Assembly (NCBI GenBank): GCA_047518105.1
Contig: JAKZRQ010000268.1
Coordinates: 1-9,085, forward strand
DNA length: 9,085 nt
Reading direction: 5' to 3'
Source of the DNA: VXYL01 sp047518105
Lineage (GTDB): Bacteria > Pseudomonadota > Gammaproteobacteria > Pseudomonadales > Azotimanducaceae
Positions 1 to 5,929 of this stretch are shown one piece after another. The stretch's first letter is position 1. Every line of letters starts with the position of its first letter. A model generated the notes under the pieces. It was given only the letters and a program-made list of their open reading frames with translations, made no database searches and was not told where the DNA came from. The position numbers and the translations under genes were made by a program.

Positions 1-280
1 CTAGCCCGCATTTCTCACCAGGCCGCTTCTCGGCGTCAAAAGAGCTCATGGTTTCAAGAAGTTGACCGCGATGCCAACGATCGTGCCGGTTGCAGACTGC
101 GCTGGCCGTGCCCTCGCGGGTCTTTTGGCCCCGTGTAAACACGGGCCGTGCGCGCACATGCTCCCTCAACCGTAGGCCCCGCTATGCTCTCGGTTGCGAG
201 CACGCGCACGTGCCCGTTGTGTACAACGGGGCCAAAATCCTCCGCGATCATCACGGCCCCTGGTGAGAAATGCGGGCTAG
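1..280. mobile_element. Inverted-repeat-bounded noncoding element (MITE-like or paired IS ends)
   Basis: Positions 1-22 (beginning CTAGCCCGCATTTCTCACC) and 259-280 (ending GAGAAATGCGGGCTAG) are perfect reverse complements over 22 bp. The 280 bp between and including them contain no convincing gene. One reading is a short nonautonomous element (MITE) ending in CTAG at both sides. The other is that the repeats are ends of two IS copies facing each other, with the CCTGG tips pointing inward. The general look recalls IS1380-type ends, but that is only an impression. The left flank lies outside the window, so the true boundary and any target duplication cannot be judged. Confidence 0.6.
121..240. 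repeat. Long imperfect fold-back with two nested palindromes
   Basis: Read inward from each end, 121-172 and the reverse complement of 190-240 share the blocks TTTTGGCCCCGT, GGGC, GTGCGCG, TGCTC and CAACCG, separated by small gaps. The stretch could therefore fold into one long hairpin centred near 180. Each arm also has its own small palindrome: CCCGTGT-aa-ACACGGG at 130-145 and CCCGTTGT-gt-ACAACGGG at 213-230. The fold-back centre (about 180) differs from the centre of the outer 22-bp repeats (140.5), so these are two separate symmetries. Confidence 0.6.
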
Positions 281-298
281 GACGCCGCAAGGGCGTCC
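280..298 (-). terminator. Hairpin directly after the receptor stop codon
   Basis: GGACGCC (280-286), a five-base loop and GGCGTCC (292-298) form a 7-bp GC-rich stem starting two bases past the TAG stop of the minus-strand receptor gene. On the minus strand it is followed by TAGCCCGCATTT, not a clean T-run, so it is a weak intrinsic-terminator candidate. It may also act as an mRNA 3' stabilising stem or belong to the neighbouring repeat element, which it abuts at position 280. Confidence 0.4.
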
Positions 299-299
299 C

Positions 300-3116
300 C
301 TACAGTTGCGGACGCCAGCGCACCTGCAATCCGACCTGGCGAGGCTCGGTCAACACGCCCTTGGCAAAGCCCTCCGCAGCATTGAAAGCCCAGTCGGGTC
401 GGAACCCGGGGACGTATTCCACGAACCCGATTTCGTCCAGGGCGTTCTGTACGTAGACCGTTGCAGACCACTGCTCGTTGACCGATGTCCACGCGGCGCG
501 CAGATCCAGTCGGTCGTAGGCTGGCATCAGGTTGGACGCGGCGTTCTGCACCAGCGCGTAGCGGTCGCCGGTGTAGCTCCACGTGCCGAGGAGTTGAACG
601 GAGCCGTCGACACCCGTCACGTCGAGATCGTGAACGACCGTGACCGCGGCCTTGTGCTTGGCCTGTTGCGGCAGTTTGCCGTCCTTCAGGTTCCTCGGCT
701 TGATGTAGGGCCTCGTTCGCTCTTCGCCCGTCTGCCAGTCGAGGTACGTCCACATGCCGACTACCGGATCGGGATCGTCCTGCACGACCGTCGAGAACTC
801 GCCCAGCATGGAGTCGAGGTAGGCGTAGTAGCCGCTCACACGCGTACTGTCGTTCAGGAAGTAGGTCAACTCGAGATCGAGCCCGTAGATCGACGTGCCG
901 TCCACGTTCGTGGTGAACTCCACCAGGGGGCTTGAAGACGTCGCCTCGACCGCCTGGGGGTAGCCGGCTTCGACGGCATCCATGATGGCGCTGATCTGGA
1001 AGCCGTCGTAGTCGTTGTAGTAGCCACCCGCCGTCAGCATCAGCCGATCATCGAGGAAGAGTCCCTTCAAGCCTGCTTCGTAGTTGATCACCGTCTCCTC
1101 TTCGATCGGCGGGAAGATGCCAGCGGTCTGGGAAGGCAATCCGCCGGCCCGGTAGCCCGTGGAGACCCGCCCGTAGAAGAGGGTCTGCGTCCCCTCGGGT
1201 CTGTACTCGACGTTGCCGTTGTAGATGATCTTATCCCATTCCTGGATCCTGCCGACGCAGTCGGTGACGCATCCCGTGCGGGCCATGCGTGCCCGCTCGG
1301 CGAACGCCTGGTTCCAGAAGTTCAACAGCGGGACGGCATCCCCAGTGCTCTGGCAGGTCGGGTGACCCGGCGGGCAGGAAGTGGCGTAGGCGAAGTCCGA
1401 GCCCTCGGTCTGGATGTTCGTGTCGCGGGTGTAGCGCAAGCCACCCGACACCGTCCACTGGTCATCCAGGCCGTATTCGACATGGGCAAATGCCGCCTGC
1501 GTCTCCTGGATGCTGTCGTTCTGGGATCCATTGGTGGTGGTGAAGTCCGTTTGACCGGAGGGCGGACAGAGAATCTGCCGGCCCTCGCCAAGGGACTCGG
1601 CAAACGGCCCTTCCGGGTCCTCCAACTGCGGCGCTATGATCTGGTTGAAGTAGTCCTGGCAGTCGGCGTAGCCGAGAGCCTGCGCTCTCTCGTCGGCCGA
1701 GCCGAACCGCCACGTGTGGCCGAAGCCCTGGCGGGCGTCGGCCCAACTCGTCGTTCCCTCGTAGTCGTAGGCGCCGACAATGAAATTGAACGGGCCGTCG
1801 TAGTTCGAGATGAGTTGAATCTCGTGGGAGGCTTCGTCGTTGCCGTAGGGGAAGCCGATACGACCGTCGCTCGTTCCCCAGGGGAACAGCGCCTGGCACT
1901 CTTCGAGGCTCATCGAGTCGAGGCAGTCCTCCGGCACGCTCTCCTCGCCGGGAATGCGATCCGTGTAGTCGGCGTCGTGGGAACTCCATTCATCGAGTCG
2001 GGTCGTGCCATAGGTATAGCGCAGCACCAGTTCGGGGGTGACAGCGTAGTCCGCTACCAGCGACCAACCCTCGCGGTACGTATCCTCATAGGCAGGCCGG
2101 TTCGCCAGGACCTTGTTCTCGATGTCGTCGCATCGGTTCGCCGGGACGTTCTTGCCGCATTTCTCTACCGCCGGATTGGGCTTGTCGTAGAGATAGAACG
2201 CGAAGTTGTTCATCTCCTCGTTGCAGATGAACAGCGGGTCGTTGGGATCCCTCGAACGCGGATCCAGGGAGTCCCGCCACGAGAAGCAGACCGTGTTCGA
2301 GTCCCTTGGCGCATCGCGCAGCAGGAGCGGTACGCGGGTATAGCCGGTGTCCTGGGAGTTGTTGTAGCCGAGGTGTACATCGAACCGGTCGCCGTGCAAC
2401 CGCAGTTGCTGGCGGATGCTCCACGCTTGCGGTGCGTCGTTGTCCGGCCCTGTCCCCGCGTTCTCCTGGGCGCCCTGGCCGTCGTGGTACGTCGCCGTGG
2501 TTCGGAAGCTCAAGTAGTCGGTCAGCGGGCCACCGCCGGCGATCCCGTAACGCTGGCTGAACTGGTCCGTGTATTCCACCAGGGTGTCGAGATCCCAGTC
2601 GTCCGTCGGCCGGATGGAGTGGACCGAGATTGCGCCGGCGATGGAGTTCCGTCCGTGCAGCGTGCCCTGGGGGCCGCGTGCCACCTCCACCCGTTCGACG
2701 TCGAACAAGCCATCGAGGACGCCGGTATGGCTCGTGTGGTAGACCCCGTCCACGTAGGTCGCGACGGCCATGTTGCCCTGCAACTCACCCGCCCCGCGGT
2801 TGCCCATGCCCCGAATCACGGTGCCCGAGCCCTTGCGGTTGTGAGTCTCCCCGAACTGCAGCCCCGGTACCAACTGTTCCAAGTCGTCGCCGCGGGTCAG
2901 GCCGAGTTCTTCAATCATCTGTGAGTTGAAGGCGGTCATGATCATCGGCACGTCGAGGATGTCCTCCTCGCGCTTCTCGGCGGTGACGGTGATGACTTCG
3001 ATCCGCCGATCGTCGTCGGCCTCATCGTCGCCTGTTTGGGCCAATGCCATGGTCGGCAGTACCGCCAAGCCAAACGCGCATAGTGCCCCGGTCGTTTTGT
3101 AAAGCACCCTCAACAT
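300..3116 (-). CDS. TonB-dependent outer-membrane receptor
   Basis: Predicted 938-residue outer-membrane receptor importing an unknown ligand with energy from TonB-ExbBD. The start is the ATG at 3116, because GGGGAG (3128-3123) lies 6 bases upstream; an in-frame ATG at 3122 overlaps that site. Residues 1-27 form a signal peptide ending in ALAQ. A TonB-box-like segment IEVITVTAEKRE follows, then the plug (about 45-165) with DVPMIMTAF, LEQLVPGLQF, VIRGMGNR, YVDGVY and DVERVEVARGPQGTLHGRNS, all hallmark plug motifs. The rest is a large 22-strand-type barrel ending in VGLQVRWRPQL. There is no STN signalling domain. Twelve cysteines lie only between residues 277 and 620, mostly in close pairs, in what should be extracellular loops. 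Length is normal to long for the family. A possible extended -10 (TGTGATAGT on the minus strand) lies near 3152-3160. The ligand cannot be told from sequence. Confidence 0.95.
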   Translation of the reverse strand: MLRVLYKTTGALCAFGLAVLPTMALAQTGDDEADDDRRIEVITVTAEKREEDILDVPMIMTAFNSQMIEELGLTRGDDLEQLVPGLQFGETHNRKGSGTVIRGMGNRGAGELQGNMAVATYVDGVYHTSHTGVLDGLFDVERVEVARGPQGTLHGRNSIAGAISVHSIRPTDDWDLDTLVEYTDQFSQRYGIAGGGPLTDYLSFRTTATYHDGQGAQENAGTGPDNDAPQAWSIRQQLRLHGDRFDVHLGYNNSQDTGYTRVPLLLRDAPRDSNTVCFSWRDSLDPRSRDPNDPLFICNEEMNNFAFYLYDKPNPAVEKCGKNVPANRCDDIENKVLANRPAYEDTYREGWSLVADYAVTPELVLRYTYGTTRLDEWSSHDADYTDRIPGEESVPEDCLDSMSLEECQALFPWGTSDGRIGFPYGNDEASHEIQLISNYDGPFNFIVGAYDYEGTTSWADARQGFGHTWRFGSADERAQALGYADCQDYFNQIIAPQLEDPEGPFAESLGEGRQILCPPSGQTDFTTTNGSQNDSIQETQAAFAHVEYGLDDQWTVSGGLRYTRDTNIQTEGSDFAYATSCPPGHPTCQSTGDAVPLLNFWNQAFAERARMARTGCVTDCVGRIQEWDKIIYNGNVEYRPEGTQTLFYGRVSTGYRAGGLPSQTAGIFPPIEEETVINYEAGLKGLFLDDRLMLTAGGYYNDYDGFQISAIMDAVEAGYPQAVEATSSSPLVEFTTNVDGTSIYGLDLELTYFLNDSTRVSGYYAYLDSMLGEFSTVVQDDPDPVVGMWTYLDWQTGEERTRPYIKPRNLKDGKLPQQAKHKAAVTVVHDLDVTGVDGSVQLLGTWSYTGDRYALVQNAASNLMPAYDRLDLRAAWTSVNEQWSATVYVQNALDEIGFVEYVPGFRPDWAFNAAEGFAKGVLTEPRQVGLQVRWRPQL

Positions 3117-3122
3117 AACCAT

Positions 3123-3128
3123 CTCCCC
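3123..3128 (-). promoter_or_regulatory. Ribosome binding site of the TonB-dependent receptor
   Basis: GGGGAG on the minus strand (inside AAGGGGAG) lies 6 bases before the ATG at 3116. This favours the 938-residue product over upstream in-frame starts at 3122 and 3146. The chosen start also begins directly with a standard signal peptide (MLRVLYKTTGAL). Confidence 0.7.
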
Positions 3129-3166
3129 TTGCGGTCCTTCTCGCAACCCACACTATCACAGGCGTT

Positions 3167-3481
3167 GTGCCGGTTCCGGTGTCTCGGACGACAGCAGCGA
3201 AGAAACGTACCCAATTTTACGAGCGGGATAGGTGTGGTCGCCACTATGCCCTGCCGGCTCTGGCCACGGTCGCGGTGCTTCAAGCCGCCGGGATGGTTGC
3301 ACGGTGGGTGGGCTTTTGGATGGGTGATCCATTCGAACCGGTGTCGCTGGCTTCGTTCGTGCTGCTCGATGTGTTGGTGAGCCTATTTGCGTGGACCTCG
3401 ATGGTGGTGCTGCTGGCGGCGGGTTTGCGTTACCGAATGGCTGTTCTAGCTCAGACACATTTGGCACGGAAACGGCGCTGA
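3167..3481 (+). CDS. Putative small two-helix membrane protein, 3' end overwritten by an IS end
   Basis: 104-codon reading frame with a GTG start at 3167, divergent from the receptor with a 50-bp gap. A basic N-terminus (AAKKRTQFYERDR) precedes two hydrophobic stretches, about residues 29-54 (PALATVAVLQAAGMVARWVG) and 63-90 (LASFVLLDVLVSLFAWTSMV), consistent with an inner-membrane hairpin. The last ~12 residues (VLAQTHLARKRR) are encoded by the IS481-like terminal repeat starting at 3442, so the original C-terminus is probably lost. No good ribosome binding site is visible at the GTG, and an internal ATG near 3292 is an alternative. The frame also runs through the 45-bp repeat at 3181, which is not kept in frame at its other copy (7929). 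It may be a truncated host gene or a chance frame; I do not recognise a family. Confidence 0.35.
   Translation: MPVPVSRTTAAKKRTQFYERDRCGRHYALPALATVAVLQAAGMVARWVGFWMGDPFEPVSLASFVLLDVLVSLFAWTSMVVLLAAGLRYRMAVLAQTHLARKRR
3181..3224. repeat. 45-bp dispersed direct repeat, copy 1
   Basis: Matches 7929-7973 in the same orientation with a few substitutions and one 1-base gap. The core GCGAAGAAACGTACCCA (3197-3213) is identical in both copies. Weaker similarity (cgggatrgg) continues to about 3236, with a 10-base insertion in the other copy. Here it lies 65 bp upstream of the receptor start, so it could hold a promoter or operator, but an end of an unidentified IS is equally likely. Confidence 0.65.
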
Positions 3482-3768
3482 CGATTTGAGCGACGCCGGG
3501 GCTGGCGAAAGCCGCCCCGGCGCCGGATCGGGTAGCCTCCAGTGAACGCGAACCCACTGGGAAAGGAAACCCGACCCATGAACATGGAGTCCATGCGAAT
3601 CCGATCGTACCGCAGCTTCAAGGTCGACGAACACGTGCCGGCTATGGCCGCGGCGCGGTACCGGACGCTGAAGGCGTACGACCGGCTCCGGGCGGCGGGC
3701 TGCGACGAGGGCGTCGCGCTGGAGCAGCTCGGGATCAGCCGGCGCACGCGGTATCGGTGGCAGGCCGC
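3442..3768 (+). mobile_element. Truncated IS481-like element: left end plus transposase N-terminus
   Basis: The terminal repeat starts TGTTCTAGCTCAGACACATT at 3442 and recurs at 5726. It is followed by a ~100-base leader with a strong hairpin (3495-3521), the conserved stretch GCCGGATCGGGTAGCCTCCA (3522-3541), and the start of a transposase gene. Similarity to a transposase stops just after the helix-turn-helix at about 3768, where unrelated DNA begins. The catalytic part and right end are missing, so this is a dead 5' fragment. The IS481-family assignment rests on the TGT tip and the style of the HTH protein. Confidence 0.65.
3495..3521 (+). repeat. Hairpin in the IS481-like leader, copy 1
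   Basis: GCCGGGGC-t-GGC-gaaa-GCC-GCCCCGGC forms an almost perfect 11-bp stem with one bulged T and a GAAA loop, between the terminal repeat and the transposase start. The second copy of this IS end has a hairpin at the same place built from different bases (5777-5809), which suggests that the structure is selected. A role in blocking read-through transcription into the transposase is plausible but inferred. Confidence 0.6.
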
Positions 3769-3823
3769 GCTGGCCGACGACCATGTGATCGTACCGCCCG
3801 CCCTAATAACGCCCCCCAAATAA
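3578..3823 (+). pseudogene. IS481-like transposase, N-terminal HTH fragment
   Basis: The frame starts at the ATG at 3578, with AAAGGA (3561-3566) upstream, and reads MNMESMRIRSYRSFKVDEHV. A helix-turn-helix segment follows (DEGVALEQLGISRRTRYRWQ, about residues 41-60). IS481-type transposases normally continue for some 300 more residues with a DDE integrase core. Here the frame passes into unrelated sequence after RWQAAL and stops at 3821-3823 after only 81 residues. A longer in-frame GTG start at 3542 is possible but has no better ribosome site. The fragment might still bind the IS ends, since the DNA-binding part is intact, but cannot catalyse transposition. Confidence 0.7.
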
Positions 3824-3845
3824 ATTGTGATTCGAGACATGTATC

Positions 3846-4529
3846 TTGCAGGGCCCTGTGCGATTCCTACAACCGATGCATCCGGGACAACTGCGCGAGT
3901 TCTACCGTGTCGTGTCGGATGTGACCAGTCGCCGATCGGCCTTGGACCAGTGCGTGCTACGCGAGGGGCCGCCCGGCACTGGTGGCGGGCGGCCCGGCGG
4001 TGGCGGAGGGTCCGGCGGTGGCGGCGGCGGAGATGACGGCGATGACGGTGACGGAGATGACGGCGATGGCGACGGACCCACTCATAGAGTGGCGCGGTGC
4101 GCACGAACGCTGGACACGGAGTATGGGCGCTATGTGCCGGAACATCCCAACGTCTTGGCAGAAAAGATAGTGGACGGTATGATCGTCGAGTCCACACAGC
4201 GGGGTTTCTTCCCCGCAGTTGGATATGAAGCCCAAGCGGCGGCCTTCGCGGCATTTTACGTTTTCTCGCGGCTGCCGGGGAAGCCGCCGCCGGCTCTTCC
4301 GCAATATGTCCCCTCGGATGTTCGCGAAGATCCGATCCAAGGAGCGTGCAGGTACGAGATAACTGTAGAGACCTTTTGGTCGATGTACACAGGCCCATAT
4401 GTGTCGCAAGAGCGCTACGATACCGTCATGGACCGGATGCTGACGACCGTCAACACCCGCTTCCCTTGGAACGTATACCACGCCATCGTGCGCAACAGCA
4501 TCAAATGGGGAAAAGAGGTGTTGAGATGA
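3846..4529 (+). CDS. Protein of unknown function with Gly/Asp-rich linker
   Basis: I do not recognise a family. The frame is open from 3831. A TTG at 3846 gives 227 residues and the ATG at 3876 gives 217. Neither has a clear ribosome binding site, so the 5' end may have been replaced when the IS fragment just upstream (frame ending at 3823) was laid down. A short N-terminal part (to about residue 40) is joined by a low-complexity linker (about 41-78: Gly-rich, then Asp/Gly repeats) to a C-terminal domain (79-227) containing YGRYVPEHPNVLAEKIVDGM, FPAVGYEAQAAAFAAFYVFS and RFPWNVYHAIVRNSIKWGKE. No signal peptide or membrane helix is seen. Its stop TGA overlaps the ATG of the next gene (ATGA), so the two are translationally coupled and probably act together. 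Confidence 0.7.
   Translation: MQGPVRFLQPMHPGQLREFYRVVSDVTSRRSALDQCVLREGPPGTGGGRPGGGGGSGGGGGGDDGDDGDGDDGDGDGPTHRVARCARTLDTEYGRYVPEHPNVLAEKIVDGMIVESTQRGFFPAVGYEAQAAAFAAFYVFSRLPGKPPPALPQYVPSDVREDPIQGACRYEITVETFWSMYTGPYVSQERYDTVMDRMLTTVNTRFPWNVYHAIVRNSIKWGKEVLR
4029..4076 (+). repeat. Two tandem 24-bp repeats encoding Asp/Gly linker
   Basis: GGAGATGACGGCGATGACGG begins a 24-bp unit at 4029 that is repeated with three changes at 4053. It encodes GDDGDDGD and GDDGDGDG inside the linker of the preceding gene. The upstream DNA (3976-4028) is a matching GGC/GGT-rich run coding for glycine. Slippage at such repeats would change linker length without breaking the frame. Confidence 0.75.
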
Positions 4530-5314
4530 AGAAGATACATGCAACCATCGTCGTAGCGTTTTGCGGTGCGGCACTCGGTACCGCTGCCGCTTTGGCAAAC
4601 GACGCAGCAGCAGGTGGCTTGTTGGAAGCCGATTACGAGGAGTTTGCGGAGACAGGGGTGCTCGATCCGGAACTCTCCAACCTGAAGGCAGACGATATGG
4701 TGTTGCGGGGGATCACCAACGGCCGGCCACGCATCGTCGAACTGACGGTGCTAGCCATGGCCGAGGAAGCCAATCGACGTGTGCTAGACCTAGCGGTTGT
4801 CGCCCGGAGTTTCTCGCTGGTGCCGGGGCTGAAGGAGTTCCTGATCGGCTACTGGCATGACAACATCGGCGACGATTGGGACGGGCCGGCCGCTGTTGTG
4901 CCAACGATCCTCGCGGTGCACTTCCCCGGCGACGAAGACGTATACCGTTTGATTTGGGATCAACACGCGTTGACCGGAAACGTGTTCGGGACGCTGTCGG
5001 TCCTCAACGCCGGGCGGTTCAGGACGCCCGAAGCCGACTGGTTGAGAATCGAAAGTCTCTCCAGCGACGACGTGTTGATTTTCGCTGCCGGAGCGCTCGG
5101 CATCGCCATGTCCAAGCCCGAAGAGGGGCTCGACGCTCTGATCTCGTCGTTGAGAAGCAATCCCCTAAGTGTGGAGATGCGGGCGACACGGGACGCTATT
5201 TCTGCATACGGCCCTGAAGCGATACCGGTGCTTCAGGATGCGATCGAAAACGGCGATCTCGGCCCGCGGGGCGTCAACATGCTTTCCGAAGAGATCCGAA
5301 AACCGCCACTGTAG
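4526..5314 (+). CDS. Exported helical (HEAT-like) protein of unknown function
   Basis: 262 residues. The start ATG at 4526 overlaps the previous stop (ATGA) and has AGAGG (4514-4518) 7 bases upstream; the longer frame from 4346 lies inside the previous gene and is discounted. Residues 1-24 are a clear Sec signal peptide: MKK, a hydrophobic core, then AAALA before ND. There is no lipobox cysteine, so the product should be a soluble periplasmic or secreted protein. The mature part is mostly predicted helix, with repeat-like segments such as GRPRIVELTVLAMAEEAN, SSDDVLIFAAGALGIAMS and PEAIPVLQDAIENGDLG, the last resembling a HEAT-type repeat. No catalytic motif is visible. It may be a scaffold or binding protein working with the upstream gene product; this is inferred from coupling only. 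Confidence 0.8.
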   Translation: MKKIHATIVVAFCGAALGTAAALANDAAAGGLLEADYEEFAETGVLDPELSNLKADDMVLRGITNGRPRIVELTVLAMAEEANRRVLDLAVVARSFSLVPGLKEFLIGYWHDNIGDDWDGPAAVVPTILAVHFPGDEDVYRLIWDQHALTGNVFGTLSVLNAGRFRTPEADWLRIESLSSDDVLIFAAGALGIAMSKPEEGLDALISSLRSNPLSVEMRATRDAISAYGPEAIPVLQDAIENGDLGPRGVNMLSEEIRKPPL

Positions 5315-5725
5315 TACCCGCTCGCCTTAAGAAATAGGTTCTTTTCGCCCGCCCCCTGCTGCTGCCGCCGAAGGACGAGCGGCGTTTGGGCAACGGATAG
5401 CGGCGCAGGCGCCGGGAACTTGGTGAGGCAAGGCGGGAGCCGTTCCCTGTGCATGGCGCCCCCACCGCCCTGCGACTCTACCGACTCCTGCATACGGATG
5501 TGTCCCTTGCCACCTGGCGATACGCGCGACACAGCAAAACACTCTTCCTTCTCGCGGATGTAGTCGATCACGGTCTCTCTAGGCAAGCCCGCTGTGCGTG
5601 CAATCCCTGCGACTGTACGCCACCGCCTACGCTTGCCACTAACCGGCGGCGAAGACCCCTCTAAACGCCCGCTTCATTTTCTCCCCCCAACTGGATCCTC
5701 GAGCATCACGTTAACCGCTTCACTA
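5315..5725. other. Intergenic stretch without a convincing gene
   Basis: About 410 bases between the operon stop and the second IS481-like end. AAGAA-ataggTTCTT (5329-5343) followed by TT is a weak stem just after the operon and too short for a confident terminator. The only coding-like signal is the possible minus-strand remnant at 5480-5677 described separately. Confidence 0.5.
5480..5677 (-). pseudogene. Possible frameshifted remnant of a small gene
   Basis: On the minus strand, GGGGGGAG (5688-5681) is followed after 3 bases by ATG at 5677. That frame gives only MKRAFRGVFAAG before a TAG at 5641-5639. Removing one base near that stop joins it to an open frame reading SGKRRRWRTVAGIARTAGLP then RETVIDYIREKEECFAVSR, which looks like a helix-turn-helix or winged-helix segment. 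The frame then stays open into unrelated antisense sequence with no clear end. A strong ribosome site and protein-like composition favour a decayed gene with a 1-base insertion. Family unknown; a chance frame cannot be excluded. Confidence 0.3.
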
Positions 5726-5845
5726 TGTTCTAGCTCAGACACATTTCGCACTCAGGCGACGATAGTCGGCTAGTGCGGCACCGGGCACGGGAGCACCCGC
5801 GCCGGTGCCGGATCGGGTAGCCTCCAGTGAAGACCAATCCACTTC
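5726..5845 (+). mobile_element. Second IS481-like left end (solo fragment)
   Basis: Positions 5726-5751 repeat the terminal sequence at 3442-3467 with one mismatch, and 5807-5831 repeat 3522-3546 (GCCGGATCGGGTAGCCTCCA onward). Similarity fades by about 5845, before any transposase start codon, so no coding part survives. The orientation is the same as in the first copy, which puts the two-gene operon between two direct repeats of this IS end. The DNA between the two conserved blocks has diverged strongly except for the hairpin. Confidence 0.65.
5777..5809 (+). repeat. Hairpin in the IS481-like leader, copy 2
   Basis: GGCACCGG (5777-5784) pairs with CCGGTGCC (5802-5809), and an inner CGGG-agca-CCCG continues the stem. 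It occupies the same position relative to the conserved leader block as the hairpin at 3495-3521, yet its stem bases are largely different. This is the pattern expected if the fold, not the sequence, is maintained. Confidence 0.6.
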
Positions 5846-5911
5846 GTTTGGCGACGGCGGCACGGCCACCACGTTGGGCGGGAACGCGGACGGTTGCCAC
5901 CAGGTCCGGAC

Positions 5912-5929
5912 GATTGTTCAGCGACAATC
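5912..5929. repeat. Small inverted repeat
   Basis: GATTGT-tcagcg-ACAATC, a 6-bp perfect stem with a 6-base loop, 16 bases outside the left end of the neighbouring IS. No T-run follows on either strand, so it is not a terminator. It could be an operator or an insertion-target feature. Confidence 0.35.

Noticed and set aside
1362..2924. 520-codon plus-strand open frame opposite the receptor gene
   Set aside because: It lies wholly antisense to a well-supported receptor. Its Val/Arg-rich composition is typical of a high-GC shadow frame and it has no recognisable domain.
3446..3784. Minus-strand frames containing FTGGYPIR at both IS481-like ends (also 5730-5927)
   Set aside because: The shared peptide is just the reverse translation of the conserved IS leader. 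The surrounding residues differ completely and no start signal is present.
3825..3841. CRP-like half-sites TGTGA...ACATG upstream of the operon
   Set aside because: Only one half is a good match, and no convincing promoter elements are placed around it; too short to claim.
4346..4525. Upstream extension of the exported protein to 322 residues
   Set aside because: The extra 60 residues overlap the preceding gene in another frame and would bury the signal peptide. The ATG at 4526 has its own ribosome site.
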